Below are positions 39,798-47,572 of a stretch of DNA of 47,572 nt, one piece after another. The stretch is from positions 1 through 47,572 of the forward strand of contig JAJDIZ010000004.1 in assembly GCA_030266915.1 (NCBI GenBank). The letters are read 5' to 3'. This DNA comes from Ruminococcaceae bacterium OttesenSCG-928-D13. Lineage in GTDB: Bacteria > Bacillota > Clostridia > Oscillospirales > Ruminococcaceae. Made by a program: the position numbers and the translations under genes. Within the stretch, counting starts at the first letter, position 1. Each line of letters starts with the position of its first letter. Under the pieces are notes generated by a model. It was not told the origin of the DNA and ran no database searches. It saw nothing but the letters and a program-made list of their open reading frames with translations.

Positions 39798-39823
39798 ACA
39801 CCTGCTTTTTAAAAGGCAGGTGT
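39798..39823 (+). promoter_or_regulatory. RNA hairpin covering the tape-measure ribosome binding site
   Basis: ACACCTGC (39798-39805) pairs with GCAGGTGT (39816-39823). The right arm includes the AGGTG that serves the GTG start at 39829. No T-run follows on the plus strand, so it is not a normal terminator. It could limit tape-measure translation. Confidence 0.5.
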
Positions 39824-39828
39824 GTACA

Positions 39829-41961
39829 GTGGCAGACGGCGAAGTCAAATATAAAGTTGTCATAGACGACGATGGCGTTGACGGCCAACTTGAAAAGGCC
39901 AACAGCAAAATAGGCGGCGTTGCCGGCGGCATTGGCAAGGTGTTTGCCGGCATGGCCGCTGCTGTTGGCACTGCCGCCGTTGCCGCTGGTGCCGCCTCCC
40001 TTAAAGTGGGCATGGATTTCGAAACCGCCATGTCCCAGGTCGCCGCAACTGCCGGCTGGACGACCGACGAGCTGAACACCATGGGCAGTGAGGCCCAGGT
40101 CAGCTTCCAGCGGCTTGAAGACGCTGCGAAAGCTGCGGGTGCCAGCACCAAGTTCACCGCCGGCGAAGCTGCCGAGGCCCTCAACTACATGGCGCTAGCC
40201 GGGTGGGATGTTGAGCAACAGATAACCGGCCTTCCAGCTGTTCTCGACCTTGCCGCCGCCGGAAACATGGATTTGGCCTATGCCTCCGACCTTGTCACGG
40301 ATAGCATGGCTGTTCTGGGGATTGAGGTTGACCAGCTCGGCAACTACACCTCGGAGCTGACCCGGACGTCCCAGCGTTCCAATACCAGCATCGCCCAGCT
40401 CGGCGAAGCTGTTCTGGTGGCTGGTGGACAGGCTAAGCTTGCCGGGATGGACACCGTCGAGCTAAATACCGCACTTGGTATTCTTGCTGACAATGGCATT
40501 AAGGGCAGCGAGGGCGGCACAGCCCTTCGCAATGTTCTGAAAAACCTCTACAACCCCACTACCGACGCCGCAGATGCGATGGATGAGCTGGGGCTTCAAA
40601 CTGCGAACGCCGACGGCTCGCTCCGCGACGCCCAAGACGTCCTTCAAGATTTAGGCGGTGCACTCGACGGCCTGACCGAAGCCGACCGAATGTCGGCAAT
40701 GGGCCGCATCTTCGACACCCGCACCATTGCCGGCGCCAATGCTCTGCTGAAAGACAGCGGCGACCGCTGGAACGAGTTAAGCGAGGAAATCCGCCAAGCC
40801 GGTATCGAGGGGACGGCCACCGCAGATGCCGCCGCTACTCAGCTTGACAACCTCGATGGCGACCTCACTATCCTGAAATCCCAGCTTGAGGGCATCGGGA
40901 TTGAAATCTACCAGAGTATGCAAGAGCCGCTGCGTGAAGCGGCCAGCATGTTCGGTGAGTTCCTGACACAGATTTCAGAAGATGGGACGCTGGAAAATCT
41001 CACTGCAACTATCGCCACCTTGGGGCGGACACTTAGTGAGGCGCTGATTGACCTGCTGCCAATTATCATCAGCTTAATAAACGAGCTGTTGCCGCCCATC
41101 TTAGATATTGTCAACACTGTTCTTCCTGTTCTCATAGAGCTATTCGACCTTTTGCTCCCGCCCATCTTGGAGCTTGTTGACACGCTGCTCCCTCCCCTAC
41201 TTGACCTGTTCAGCTCTCTAATCCCGCCCCTGCTGACGCTCATAAGCTCCATTCTCCCGCCGCTGGTCGACGTGCTGACCACTCTGCTTGAGCCTATCAT
41301 GCAGCTTATATACATGCTGCTCCCGCCACTCATCAGTTTGTTTGATGCCCTAAAACCCGCAATCGAGGCCCTACAGCCAGTAATCCAATTTCTTGCATCT
41401 CTATTCAGTGATGTGCTCGGCGGCGCGATAGATGCGGTCATGCCCATCATCGAATCCCTGATGGTCATTTTAGGCAGCGTCCTCGATTTCATCACAGGTG
41501 TATTCACTGGAAACTGGGAACAAGCATGGGATGGGCTTGTCGGGATCGTTCAGGGTGCTCTGAATCTCATTCCATCTATCATCGAAGGCGTCATCAATGG
41601 GGCAATCACCATTGTGAACGGGCTGATTGGTGGACTGAACGGTCTCACGGGACTAATTGGTATACCGGAAATACCCAAAATCCCCGAGGTCAGTCTTCCA
41701 CGCTTTCACACTGGCGGCATCATCGACTTTGAAAACGGCGCTTACGAGGGTGAAATCATCGCCCGGCGCGGCGAAATGGTGCTCACCGAAGCCCAGCAGG
41801 CCGAGGTTTGGAACGTTCTTGACCGCGGGGCAGATATGGCTGCATCGGCACCCGCCCAGATCTCCGTGCAGAACAACATTGTCGGCACTGTTGAAATGGA
41901 TGGGCGCACTGTGGGGCGGATCGTGTGGGAGAACCTGGACGACGTGACCGCCTTCCAGTAG
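39829..41961 (+). CDS. Phage tail tape measure protein
   Basis: Sets tail length and helps DNA entry. The 710-aa protein has the TP901-type core near residues 60-330 (MDFETAMSQVAATAGWTTDEL; TGLPAVLDLAAAGNMDL; GGTALRNVLKNLYNP). A hydrophobic zone follows at about 415-520 with nine or more 11-residue repeats of the type LLPPILELVDT. A small beta part near the end carries GGIIDFENGAYEGEIIARRGEMVLTE, common in tape measures. Two GTG codons are possible (39820, 39829); I prefer 39829 because of AGGTG 9 nt upstream. Confidence 0.93.
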   Translation: MADGEVKYKVVIDDDGVDGQLEKANSKIGGVAGGIGKVFAGMAAAVGTAAVAAGAASLKVGMDFETAMSQVAATAGWTTDELNTMGSEAQVSFQRLEDAAKAAGASTKFTAGEAAEALNYMALAGWDVEQQITGLPAVLDLAAAGNMDLAYASDLVTDSMAVLGIEVDQLGNYTSELTRTSQRSNTSIAQLGEAVLVAGGQAKLAGMDTVELNTALGILADNGIKGSEGGTALRNVLKNLYNPTTDAADAMDELGLQTANADGSLRDAQDVLQDLGGALDGLTEADRMSAMGRIFDTRTIAGANALLKDSGDRWNELSEEIRQAGIEGTATADAAATQLDNLDGDLTILKSQLEGIGIEIYQSMQEPLREAASMFGEFLTQISEDGTLENLTATIATLGRTLSEALIDLLPIIISLINELLPPILDIVNTVLPVLIELFDLLLPPILELVDTLLPPLLDLFSSLIPPLLTLISSILPPLVDVLTTLLEPIMQLIYMLLPPLISLFDALKPAIEALQPVIQFLASLFSDVLGGAIDAVMPIIESLMVILGSVLDFITGVFTGNWEQAWDGLVGIVQGALNLIPSIIEGVINGAITIVNGLIGGLNGLTGLIGIPEIPKIPEVSLPRFHTGGIIDFENGAYEGEIIARRGEMVLTEAQQAEVWNVLDRGADMAASAPAQISVQNNIVGTVEMDGRTVGRIVWENLDDVTAFQ

Positions 41962-41971
41962 GAGGTACTTA

Positions 41972-43480
41972 ATGCTGCAAGCATACATCAACGGCATCCA
42001 ATATCGTGCCGCCCAAAACTACAAAATCAGCGAGAAGGCCGGAAACAAAACCAGTACCGAGATTTCCGTGCTGGTTGAGCGCCAACCCTTTCCGCTGGCG
42101 GGTGACACCATCCAGCTAAAGGATGGCATAACAGGCAAGGCTATTTTCTTTGGCACATGCGGAATCCCGCAAAGCCCCAAGTATTCCTCTCTCAACGACC
42201 CCAAGCTGTACGGCATCGTTTGCGGAAACGGAAACAGCATCTTGGACAACCGCATTGCCAACATCGCCATCCAAGGCGCAACCATCTCCGAGATTGTCCG
42301 GCGGCTCTTTGACAGATATATCGCCGCAGAGGGTATCACCCTGGGGCATGTGTCCGATATCGCCGTTGTGCTGGAGGTGTACACCGCTGCCAACTACAAC
42401 CTGCGGGACACACTGAACGAGTTGGCAAACTTGGTCAATGCAGTATGGGAAATCACCCCGGAGAAGGTCTTTAACTTCCGGGCGTGGGATGAGTTCCCGG
42501 TTTTCCCTGCTGAAATTAACCGCTCATTTTTGGACATCGCACAGCTGCAGCATACCACTAAAAGTTATAACCTGCGCACCGTCCAGCACATCAGCGGGGC
42601 CACTGACGTGACCGACCCCCAAACCGAGGGCTTTGTATATGACGGTGAGCAGAAAGCCTTTGTCACCGTCTTCCCCCTCAACAGCAAGCCCCGCATATGG
42701 GTGAACGACACCGAGGTGCCGGAGGACAGAATCGGGGTGCAGGGCTTCAACAGCGATGATGACAGCCTTATTTTCCTTTTCTCCTATGAATCCAAAAATG
42801 TGAACTATGTCGAGCGGTCAGAATTTCTTACCCAAGGCGACCGCGTTGTCATCACCTATGTGGGCATCTTCTCCATCCGGGTCACGGTATCCAACTCGGA
42901 TAAAATAAGCGAAGTGGCGGAACGCACCGGAACCAGCGGCATCATTGAGCGCGTTCAAATTGCAAACACCGTGCGCACCAGCGCCGACGCTGTCTCCATG
43001 GCCCTGTCTCTTTTGAACCAATTTGAGGAAAAAGAGGGACACCTTTCCTTCTGGATGGCATCGGACCATCTGGCGGCGATTGGGTACGCACTTGAAAGCA
43101 CCGCGCTGATGACCATGTTCCGCTTCAATCTTCCCGAACTCGGCATCGAGGGCGAATTCGTTGTGAACGAACGAACCATCGAGCCCATCAGGCCACAACA
43201 GGATGGTGACTCGGAAACGTTCAAAATCTCCTTGAAACTGGTTGATCGGAATATTCTGCAAAGCTATGGCCAGACCATCCGAGGCATGCAGGCTGATATC
43301 GCCCAACTTTCCATCAGACCGGATGAGATAGTGGTTTCGGCGGAGATGATGAACGAGCGTGTTTCACTGGAAGAACACTATGCTTTTGGTTACGGCCTGC
43401 AACACTACTGCTGCGCATCATCCGAGGAGGGCAGCTTGTTCGCCCCCCTGGACCTTGGGCAGACAATTTACACGACATAG
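41972..43480 (+). CDS. Tail tip/baseplate hub-like protein
   Basis: A 502-aa protein directly after the tape measure. It is beta-rich, starts MLQAYINGIQYRAAQNYKIS, and contains NEL-type segments (YNLRDTLNELANLVNAVWEI) seen in phage tail hub proteins of the D/gp27 type. No separate distal-tail gene is seen, so it may take over that job. AGGAGG precedes the ATG. Assignment by position and general pattern. Confidence 0.75.
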   Translation: MLQAYINGIQYRAAQNYKISEKAGNKTSTEISVLVERQPFPLAGDTIQLKDGITGKAIFFGTCGIPQSPKYSSLNDPKLYGIVCGNGNSILDNRIANIAIQGATISEIVRRLFDRYIAAEGITLGHVSDIAVVLEVYTAANYNLRDTLNELANLVNAVWEITPEKVFNFRAWDEFPVFPAEINRSFLDIAQLQHTTKSYNLRTVQHISGATDVTDPQTEGFVYDGEQKAFVTVFPLNSKPRIWVNDTEVPEDRIGVQGFNSDDDSLIFLFSYESKNVNYVERSEFLTQGDRVVITYVGIFSIRVTVSNSDKISEVAERTGTSGIIERVQIANTVRTSADAVSMALSLLNQFEEKEGHLSFWMASDHLAAIGYALESTALMTMFRFNLPELGIEGEFVVNERTIEPIRPQQDGDSETFKISLKLVDRNILQSYGQTIRGMQADIAQLSIRPDEIVVSAEMMNERVSLEEHYAFGYGLQHYCCASSEEGSLFAPLDLGQTIYTT

Positions 43481-43489
43481 GGGGATGAA

Positions 43490-43975
43490 ATGCTTCATAT
43501 TGGCGATTCCGTGGCGATGTCGGGTCAGTACCAAATTACCGCCACTGACAGAAACGGCAAAATTCGGGGTTTCTGGTGCGTTAGGAACCAGCTAACCAAG
43601 ATTAATATTGATATCCGAACGGACATGCTGCAAGGCGTTGCAACGGGCTATGCGTGGGATGATTTGGCCATCCGCTATTTTGCCTTTGGGGATGGCACCG
43701 CGCCAGCCGCCATGAGTGACACTAGACTGGCAAACGAGCGGTTCCGAAAACCCATCACCCAAATGCAGAAGCCGAACGATACCACCATCCAGAGTATTGT
43801 GAATCTGCTGACCGAGGAGGCGAACTTCAATATTCGAGAAATCGGGGTGTTTTGCTCATCTTCGGCCACCGCTGATGCGGATACGGGCATACTGCTCAGC
43901 CGGGTGAACGTGAATATCGACAAGAACGACAGCATTGTCTTGAACGTGATCAGGCAAGATGTCATCAGAATATAG
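43490..43975 (+). CDS. Tail tip or fibre-base protein, 161 aa
   Basis: A 161-aa protein, beta-rich, with AIRYFAFGDGTAPAAMSDTRLANE in the middle, the pattern of phage tail-collar-like subunits that join fibres to the tip. GGGGGATGAA precedes the ATG. Assigned from position between hub and fibre. Confidence 0.65.
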   Translation: MLHIGDSVAMSGQYQITATDRNGKIRGFWCVRNQLTKINIDIRTDMLQGVATGYAWDDLAIRYFAFGDGTAPAAMSDTRLANERFRKPITQMQKPNDTTIQSIVNLLTEEANFNIREIGVFCSSSATADADTGILLSRVNVNIDKNDSIVLNVIRQDVIRI

Positions 43976-43984
43976 GGGGCAAAA

Positions 43985-44980
43985 ATGGCTTTTGAAAAGT
44001 TTAATTGGCAGCCACGCACTGGTGTTGGGCTTAACAAGTTCACAGACAGACAGACCGGAAACCTGCTGGAGCTGGAGAGCACGCCTGATAGTGTTGAGTC
44101 GGTTGGTACACCGTTTTCTGCGGCGCAGATGAATTGGCTGGAGGATAGGATTGCCACTGCCTTCGATGCAGCGATGTTCAAGGTTGACTTCGCCACCCGT
44201 TCCCCCGAATTGGGATATGTAGACAAGGCCTGGCAGCTTGGATGCACGCCATTAACCGCTGCCGACAATATCGATAGTCTTTGGGGGTCGGAATCTGCTG
44301 GTGTTTATTCGGGTCTCGCAAAAACCGTTCAAGGAACATTCCCGGATGATATAAATGCGGGGTGGGCTTTCACGTTGGAGGCCGTCCAAGTCTCTACTGT
44401 CGTATTCCAACGGCTCACATCGGATAAGCAAATAGGGGGTGTGAGCTACCCGTTTACATGGGAACGCTGGCCGGGGTCAAACGGGGCTTGGAAGCCTTGG
44501 GCAAGTACATACGGGGAAAGTAACCCTCCCCCCTGGAGCGCGATTACTGATCGACCCGTAATTGGCGGGGGGATATTAAGTCTTGATACTTTGATTACAG
44601 GAATGACAACAAGGCCTGGGGAATGCAATGTGGAATGGACACAGGTTGGCAAAATTGTGAATTTCACATGTGAAGTCTCTTGGTCAGCTCGAACATCTTC
44701 AGGCGTTCCGATATCTATTTATTTATCTCAACTTCCGACAGCTAAACTAGGGAATTCAACAAAAAGAGGATATGGGTTCCCTGTGTTTAGTTTATCCGAG
44801 AGACAGCCGGTATTGGAAAACAATCCTGTTTCTGCCGTTATCAGTTCCAACTATATGGCTGTTGGTGTACAAAGGCCAGTGGTTAACCTGAAAAATGCCA
44901 TTACACAGGCTTCTTTGGCACCCATAGCTTTTGCTCAATCGGGATACTTGACATTTAGTGGATCATATATAACTGAATAA
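43985..44980 (+). CDS. Tail fibre / receptor-binding protein (probable)
   Basis: A 331-aa protein. The start (MAFEKFNWQPRTGVGLNKF, GTPFSAAQMNWLEDRI) is like fibre N-termini in Firmicutes phages. Residues about 100-180 resemble a pyocin-knob-type domain (GTFPDDINAGWAFTLEAV, WERWPGSNGAWKPWAS), and the rest is an unrecognised beta-rich tip. The DNA of the last 350 bp is more AT-rich than its neighbours, which suggests exchange of the receptor-binding end. Confidence 0.75.
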   Translation: MAFEKFNWQPRTGVGLNKFTDRQTGNLLELESTPDSVESVGTPFSAAQMNWLEDRIATAFDAAMFKVDFATRSPELGYVDKAWQLGCTPLTAADNIDSLWGSESAGVYSGLAKTVQGTFPDDINAGWAFTLEAVQVSTVVFQRLTSDKQIGGVSYPFTWERWPGSNGAWKPWASTYGESNPPPWSAITDRPVIGGGILSLDTLITGMTTRPGECNVEWTQVGKIVNFTCEVSWSARTSSGVPISIYLSQLPTAKLGNSTKRGYGFPVFSLSERQPVLENNPVSAVISSNYMAVGVQRPVVNLKNAITQASLAPIAFAQSGYLTFSGSYITE

Positions 44981-44992
44981 AGGAGATAGGAA

Positions 44993-45022
44993 ATGACACC
45001 CATATTGAAACTTATTGAATAA
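44993..45022 (+). CDS. Nine-codon frame with a strong ribosome binding site
   Basis: ATG at 44993 follows AAAGGAGATAGGAA at a good distance and reads MTPILKLIE before TAA. It is either a real tiny leader, or the remnant of a gene whose rest was lost. Low confidence; the ribosome binding site is the only support. Confidence 0.25.
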   Translation: MTPILKLIE

Positions 45023-45119
45023 GGAAATCGCACGATGATGCCCGGAAGCCAGTAATCGCGGCGAGCATTGGCCACCTGCCCCGCCAATTGGTATGGCACT
45101 ATTTTGAGGAGGTATAGAA

Positions 45120-45212
45120 ATGGACGGAAAAACCAACATCCCCACGCAGACTGAAACCATTCAGCCCGAGGATAACAACGACTCCAACCAGAAAGGCAAG
45201 GTAAGAGCATGA
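45120..45212 (+). CDS. 30-aa protein before the endolysin
   Basis: A 30-aa hydrophilic protein, MDGKTNIPTQTETIQPEDNN then a Lys-rich end. GAGGAGGTATAG precedes the ATG, and the stop overlaps the endolysin start by ATGA, so translation of the two is probably coupled. Function unknown. Confidence 0.5.
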   Translation: MDGKTNIPTQTETIQPEDNNDSNQKGKVRA

Positions 45213-46069
45213 AAATCACACTCGACCCCGGCCATGGCTACAAGCAGAACCTTGGCCTGAACGGGTATTATGAGAGCACGGGCAACCTTCGGGCCTGTAA
45301 ATTGCTTAAAGCGGAGTTGGAGAAATACGGTTTTGAGGTCGCCATGACCCGTACCGAGGATAACCAGGACCCCGATATCTCCACCCAGCGCGGTCAGGTC
45401 GCTGCAAGGAACGGAAGCAAGGTCTTTATTTCTTGGCACAGCGACGCCAACGCAAACGCCAGCGTCCGGGGCGTAACCGCCATACGCTCGTTGCAACGGC
45501 CTGATTCGGTCGATTTGGGGCAGAAACTCGCGTCGGCAGTGGCTGGGGTTATGGGCACTCCCCTATCCCCTTACGCGGGCAATGACAAGGGCGTGTGGAC
45601 GCGGGTATATCCCGGCACCACCAATACCGACTATTACGCTGTCATCCGCAATTCTGTCCCAGCCGGCAGCGCTGTTGAGCATTCTTTCCTGATTGAGCAC
45701 GGCTTCCACACCAATCAGCAGGACGTTGACAAGCTGGACAATGAGGGGTGGCGGCTGAAAATTGTGCAGGCCGAGGCGAAAGTGCTTGCGGAATACTTTG
45801 GCATGGCTGGCGGCACTGAACCCCCGGAGCCTACCGAACCGCCCGCAGTAGACGGTCTTCATCATGTGCAGGTGGGCGCCTTCAAATCTAAGGCCAACGC
45901 TGACGCCTACGCCGTGAAGCTGAAAAAGGCGGGATTCCAAACACTGGTGAAAAAGGAAGGCGATTTTTACCGCGTCCAGGTGGGAGCCTTCAAAAGCGAA
46001 GCCAGCGCCAAGGCGTACGTCGACACCGTCAAAACGGCTGGTTTTGATGCCATTGTGGTGAAGGGGTGA
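45209..46069 (+). CDS. Endolysin: N-acetylmuramoyl-L-alanine amidase with SPOR domain
   Basis: Cleaves the amide bond between N-acetylmuramic acid and L-alanine in the host wall at lysis. The 286-aa protein has an Amidase_3 catalytic domain (1-190): zinc His8 (LDPGHG), SWHSDAN near 71 and the catalytic glutamate in VEHSFLIEHGFHTN near 158. After a Pro/Glu linker (PPEPTEPP) a SPOR-type domain follows, made of two VQVGAFKS repeats, likely for glycan binding. No signal peptide, so it needs the holin. Confidence 0.93.
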   Translation: MKITLDPGHGYKQNLGLNGYYESTGNLRACKLLKAELEKYGFEVAMTRTEDNQDPDISTQRGQVAARNGSKVFISWHSDANANASVRGVTAIRSLQRPDSVDLGQKLASAVAGVMGTPLSPYAGNDKGVWTRVYPGTTNTDYYAVIRNSVPAGSAVEHSFLIEHGFHTNQQDVDKLDNEGWRLKIVQAEAKVLAEYFGMAGGTEPPEPTEPPAVDGLHHVQVGAFKSKANADAYAVKLKKAGFQTLVKKEGDFYRVQVGAFKSEASAKAYVDTVKTAGFDAIVVKG

Positions 46070-46073
46070 ACTT

Positions 46074-46535
46074 ATGGAAAACATCATTGGAAAGGCAAAG
46101 GTAGCGGCGGTGGGGATTTTATCGGTATTAGCGGCAAGGTTTGGCATTCTGGTGATCCCCCTGGTGCTACTGGTGGTGTCGAACGTGATTGACTACGCCA
46201 CCGGCATGATGGCGGCGAGCTATCGGGGCGAGAAGGTGAACAGCAACGCCGGATTTAAGGGGATTGTCAAAAAGGTCTGCATGTTGCTGCTGGTAGTGGT
46301 GGGCATGATTGTGGACGTGGCGCTGGCCTATGGAGCTGACACGCTGGGGTGGAACCTACCGTTCAGCTTCCTGGTGTCCTGCATTGTGAGCCTGTGGCTG
46401 CTGACCAACGAACTGCTGAGCATTCTTGAGAATATCTCCGACACCGGGGTGAACATTCCGCCCTTCCTCCGCCCGCTGGTGGAGTGGGTAAAGAAAAAGT
46501 GTGAGCCTGAGATCGACGAGGACGACGAAGAATAA
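46074..46535 (+). CDS. Phage holin, toxin-secretion/lysis type
   Basis: A 153-aa membrane protein with about four hydrophobic segments ([51 protein letters not shown]) and the family's DYATGMMAA motif near residue 40. The C-terminus is acidic ([10 protein letters not shown]). It opens the membrane so that the amidase can reach the wall. Four base pairs separate it from the amidase. Confidence 0.9.
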   Translation: MENIIGKAKVAAVGILSVLAARFGILVIPLVLLVVSNVIDYATGMMAASYRGEKVNSNAGFKGIVKKVCMLLLVVVGMIVDVALAYGADTLGWNLPFSFLVSCIVSLWLLTNELLSILENISDTGVNIPPFLRPLVEWVKKKCEPEIDEDDEE

Positions 46536-46557
46536 AACTGTGAGTGGGGGACTTGAA

Positions 46558-47572
46558 ATGCCCGACATCAAACTTACCATCTACCGGGACAACTGGAATG
46601 TACTCCAAATCACCCCCCCGCGCGTTCCCGCCGGGCACATGAAGGATAACATCGCATTCCGGCTTGTTTTTGACCGTCCTCAAGAATTTTTCGATGCCAA
46701 TATGAACCTGTGCCTGAATGGGGTAATGGTGCTTCTAGGGGCGGAAAACGAATACAAGCTTGACTCCTTCGTTACCGACCAGGGGCGTGTGGAGCTGTCC
46801 GCCGAATTTGTGCGAAATGGGTTAATCATCGAGCAGACAGGCATAACGACGCTCCTTTTCGGTGAAACCCAGCGTTCCGATAAGCCTCCTGGCCCATCGC
46901 CTACACCTTCACCTGTTGACGACCTCCAAGAGAAGGCCCACTACGGTGAGGTGGAGTTTGTAGACGGCGAGGTGGTGGCCAGGAACGCCCACGGCCAAAG
47001 GGTGACCAGCTGGCCGATGGGCGATGGTGAGATATCTACCTTCGCGTGGAAGCCCACCGTGAGCGCAGAAGGCGACTTGTCGTGGCAAGGCACCTCATCC
47101 CCCGCACCACCCGAGACGCAGAACATCAGGGGGCCGAAGGGCGAGGACGGTGCACCGGGTGAACAAGGCGAGCGCGGTCCCGAGGGGCCTCAAGGGCCGA
47201 TCGGCCCCCAGGGCGAACGCGGGCCGAAGGGGAACACGGGCATTCCGGGTGACCAGGGCATACAGGGCCCCAAAGGGGACGCCGGCCCAACCGGGCCGAC
47301 CGGCGCCGAAGGCCCTGCCGGCACAAAGGGTGCCACTGGCGCGCAGGGGCCGGCAGGCGCACAAGGCCCTGTGGGACCTCAGGGCCCCCGGGGAGAAGAT
47401 GGCACCGGGGTGACAATTCTTGACTCCTACGACACCGAGGAGGCCATGCGCACTGCACACCCCACTGGAAGCCCCGGGGATGCCTACCTGGTGGCCGGGG
47501 ACCTGTATGTGTGGAGCTCGGAGCTGGCCGACTGGAACAACGTTGGACGGATACAGGGGCCGGAGGGGCCAC
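46558..47572 (+). CDS. Collagen-like phage protein, 3' end outside the window
   Basis: At least 338 aa, open to the window edge. The N-terminal 90 residues are a beta-rich domain ([20 protein letters not shown]) likely for virion binding. From residue 192 to about 284 there are 31 unbroken Gly-X-Y triplets rich in Pro, Lys and Glu ([16 protein letters not shown]), then a small domain with [15 protein letters not shown] and a restart of GPEGP at the edge. Such proteins form trimeric fibres on phage tails or heads. Its place after the lysis genes is unusual. GTGGGGG lies before the ATG. Confidence 0.85.
   Translation, partial: MPDIKLTIYRDNWNVLQITPPRVPAGHMKDNIAFRLVFDRPQEFFDANMNLCLNGVMVLLGAENEYKLDSFVTDQGRVELSAEFVRNGLIIEQTGITTLLFGETQRSDKPPGPSPTPSPVDDLQEKAHYGEVEFVDGEVVARNAHGQRVTSWPMGDGEISTFAWKPTVSAEGDLSWQGTSSPAPPETQNIRGPKGEDGAPGEQGERGPEGPQGPIGPQGERGPKGNTGIPGDQGIQGPKGDAGPTGPTGAEGPAGTKGATGAQGPAGAQGPVGPQGPRGEDGTGVTILDSYDTEEAMRTAHPTGSPGDAYLVAGDLYVWSSELADWNNVGRIQGPEGP

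Overview
The window joins a GC-rich bacterial chromosome segment (about 1-16030) to the left and middle part of an integrated siphovirus-type prophage (about 16030 to the right edge, 47572). The host is most likely an amino-acid-fermenting member of the Clostridia (Bacillota), perhaps near the Oscillospiraceae. This rests on the oxidative ornithine (Stickland-type) gene set, strong GGAGG ribosome binding sites and a Firmicutes-like phage. No rRNA or other taxonomic marker is present, so the placement is an inference.

Chromosomal part. serC and serA (serine synthesis from 3-phosphoglycerate) lie behind two sigma-A-like promoters. They are followed by a small unknown gene, a ROK-family sugar kinase and alanine racemase (both on the minus strand), and a MerR-family regulator. 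Divergent from merR runs an operon for ornithine catabolism: ord, ortA, ortB, oraS, oraE, a MutL/GlmL-like ATPase, orr and ald. Read together, L-ornithine is racemised (Orr), its amino group is moved by the B12/PLP aminomutase (OraSE), the product is deaminated by Ord, and OrtAB cleaves it to acetyl-CoA and D-alanine. The flanking alr and ald can convert D-alanine to L-alanine and then to pyruvate, ammonia and NADH. The operon promoter has a 19-bp spacer holding a dyad, the classic layout for MerR-type activation. Three copies of a palindromic intergenic repeat are scattered through this part.

Prophage part. A minus-strand lysogeny block (tyrosine integrase, PH-domain-like protein, Cys-rich tetratricopeptide-like protein, S24-type CI repressor) faces a plus-strand early region across an operator region. 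The early region holds small DNA-binding proteins, a PD-(D/E)XK nuclease, an HNH nuclease, a replication initiator with iteron-like repeats inside the gene, a DnaC-like helicase loader, an orphan DNA methylase, a PAPS-reductase-like protein, a MazG-like pyrophosphohydrolase and many small zinc-ribbon or unknown proteins. It ends at a terminator 5 nt before a tRNA gene with a CAU anticodon and an initiator-like C1.A72 mismatch. The late region follows the order known from Listeria A118-like siphoviruses: terminase subunits, portal, minor head protein, scaffold, capsid, connectors, tail tube, tail chaperones, tape measure, tail tip proteins and fibre. The lysis genes (amidase with SPOR domain, holin) come next, then a collagen-like protein cut by the window edge. 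The right attachment site lies outside the window.

Best candidates for follow-up are the initiator-like prophage tRNA, the MerR operator controlling ornithine catabolism, the iteron cluster inside the replication gene, a nine-G tract that splits a small HTH gene, the methylase/PAPS-reductase pair and the two unknown lysogeny genes.
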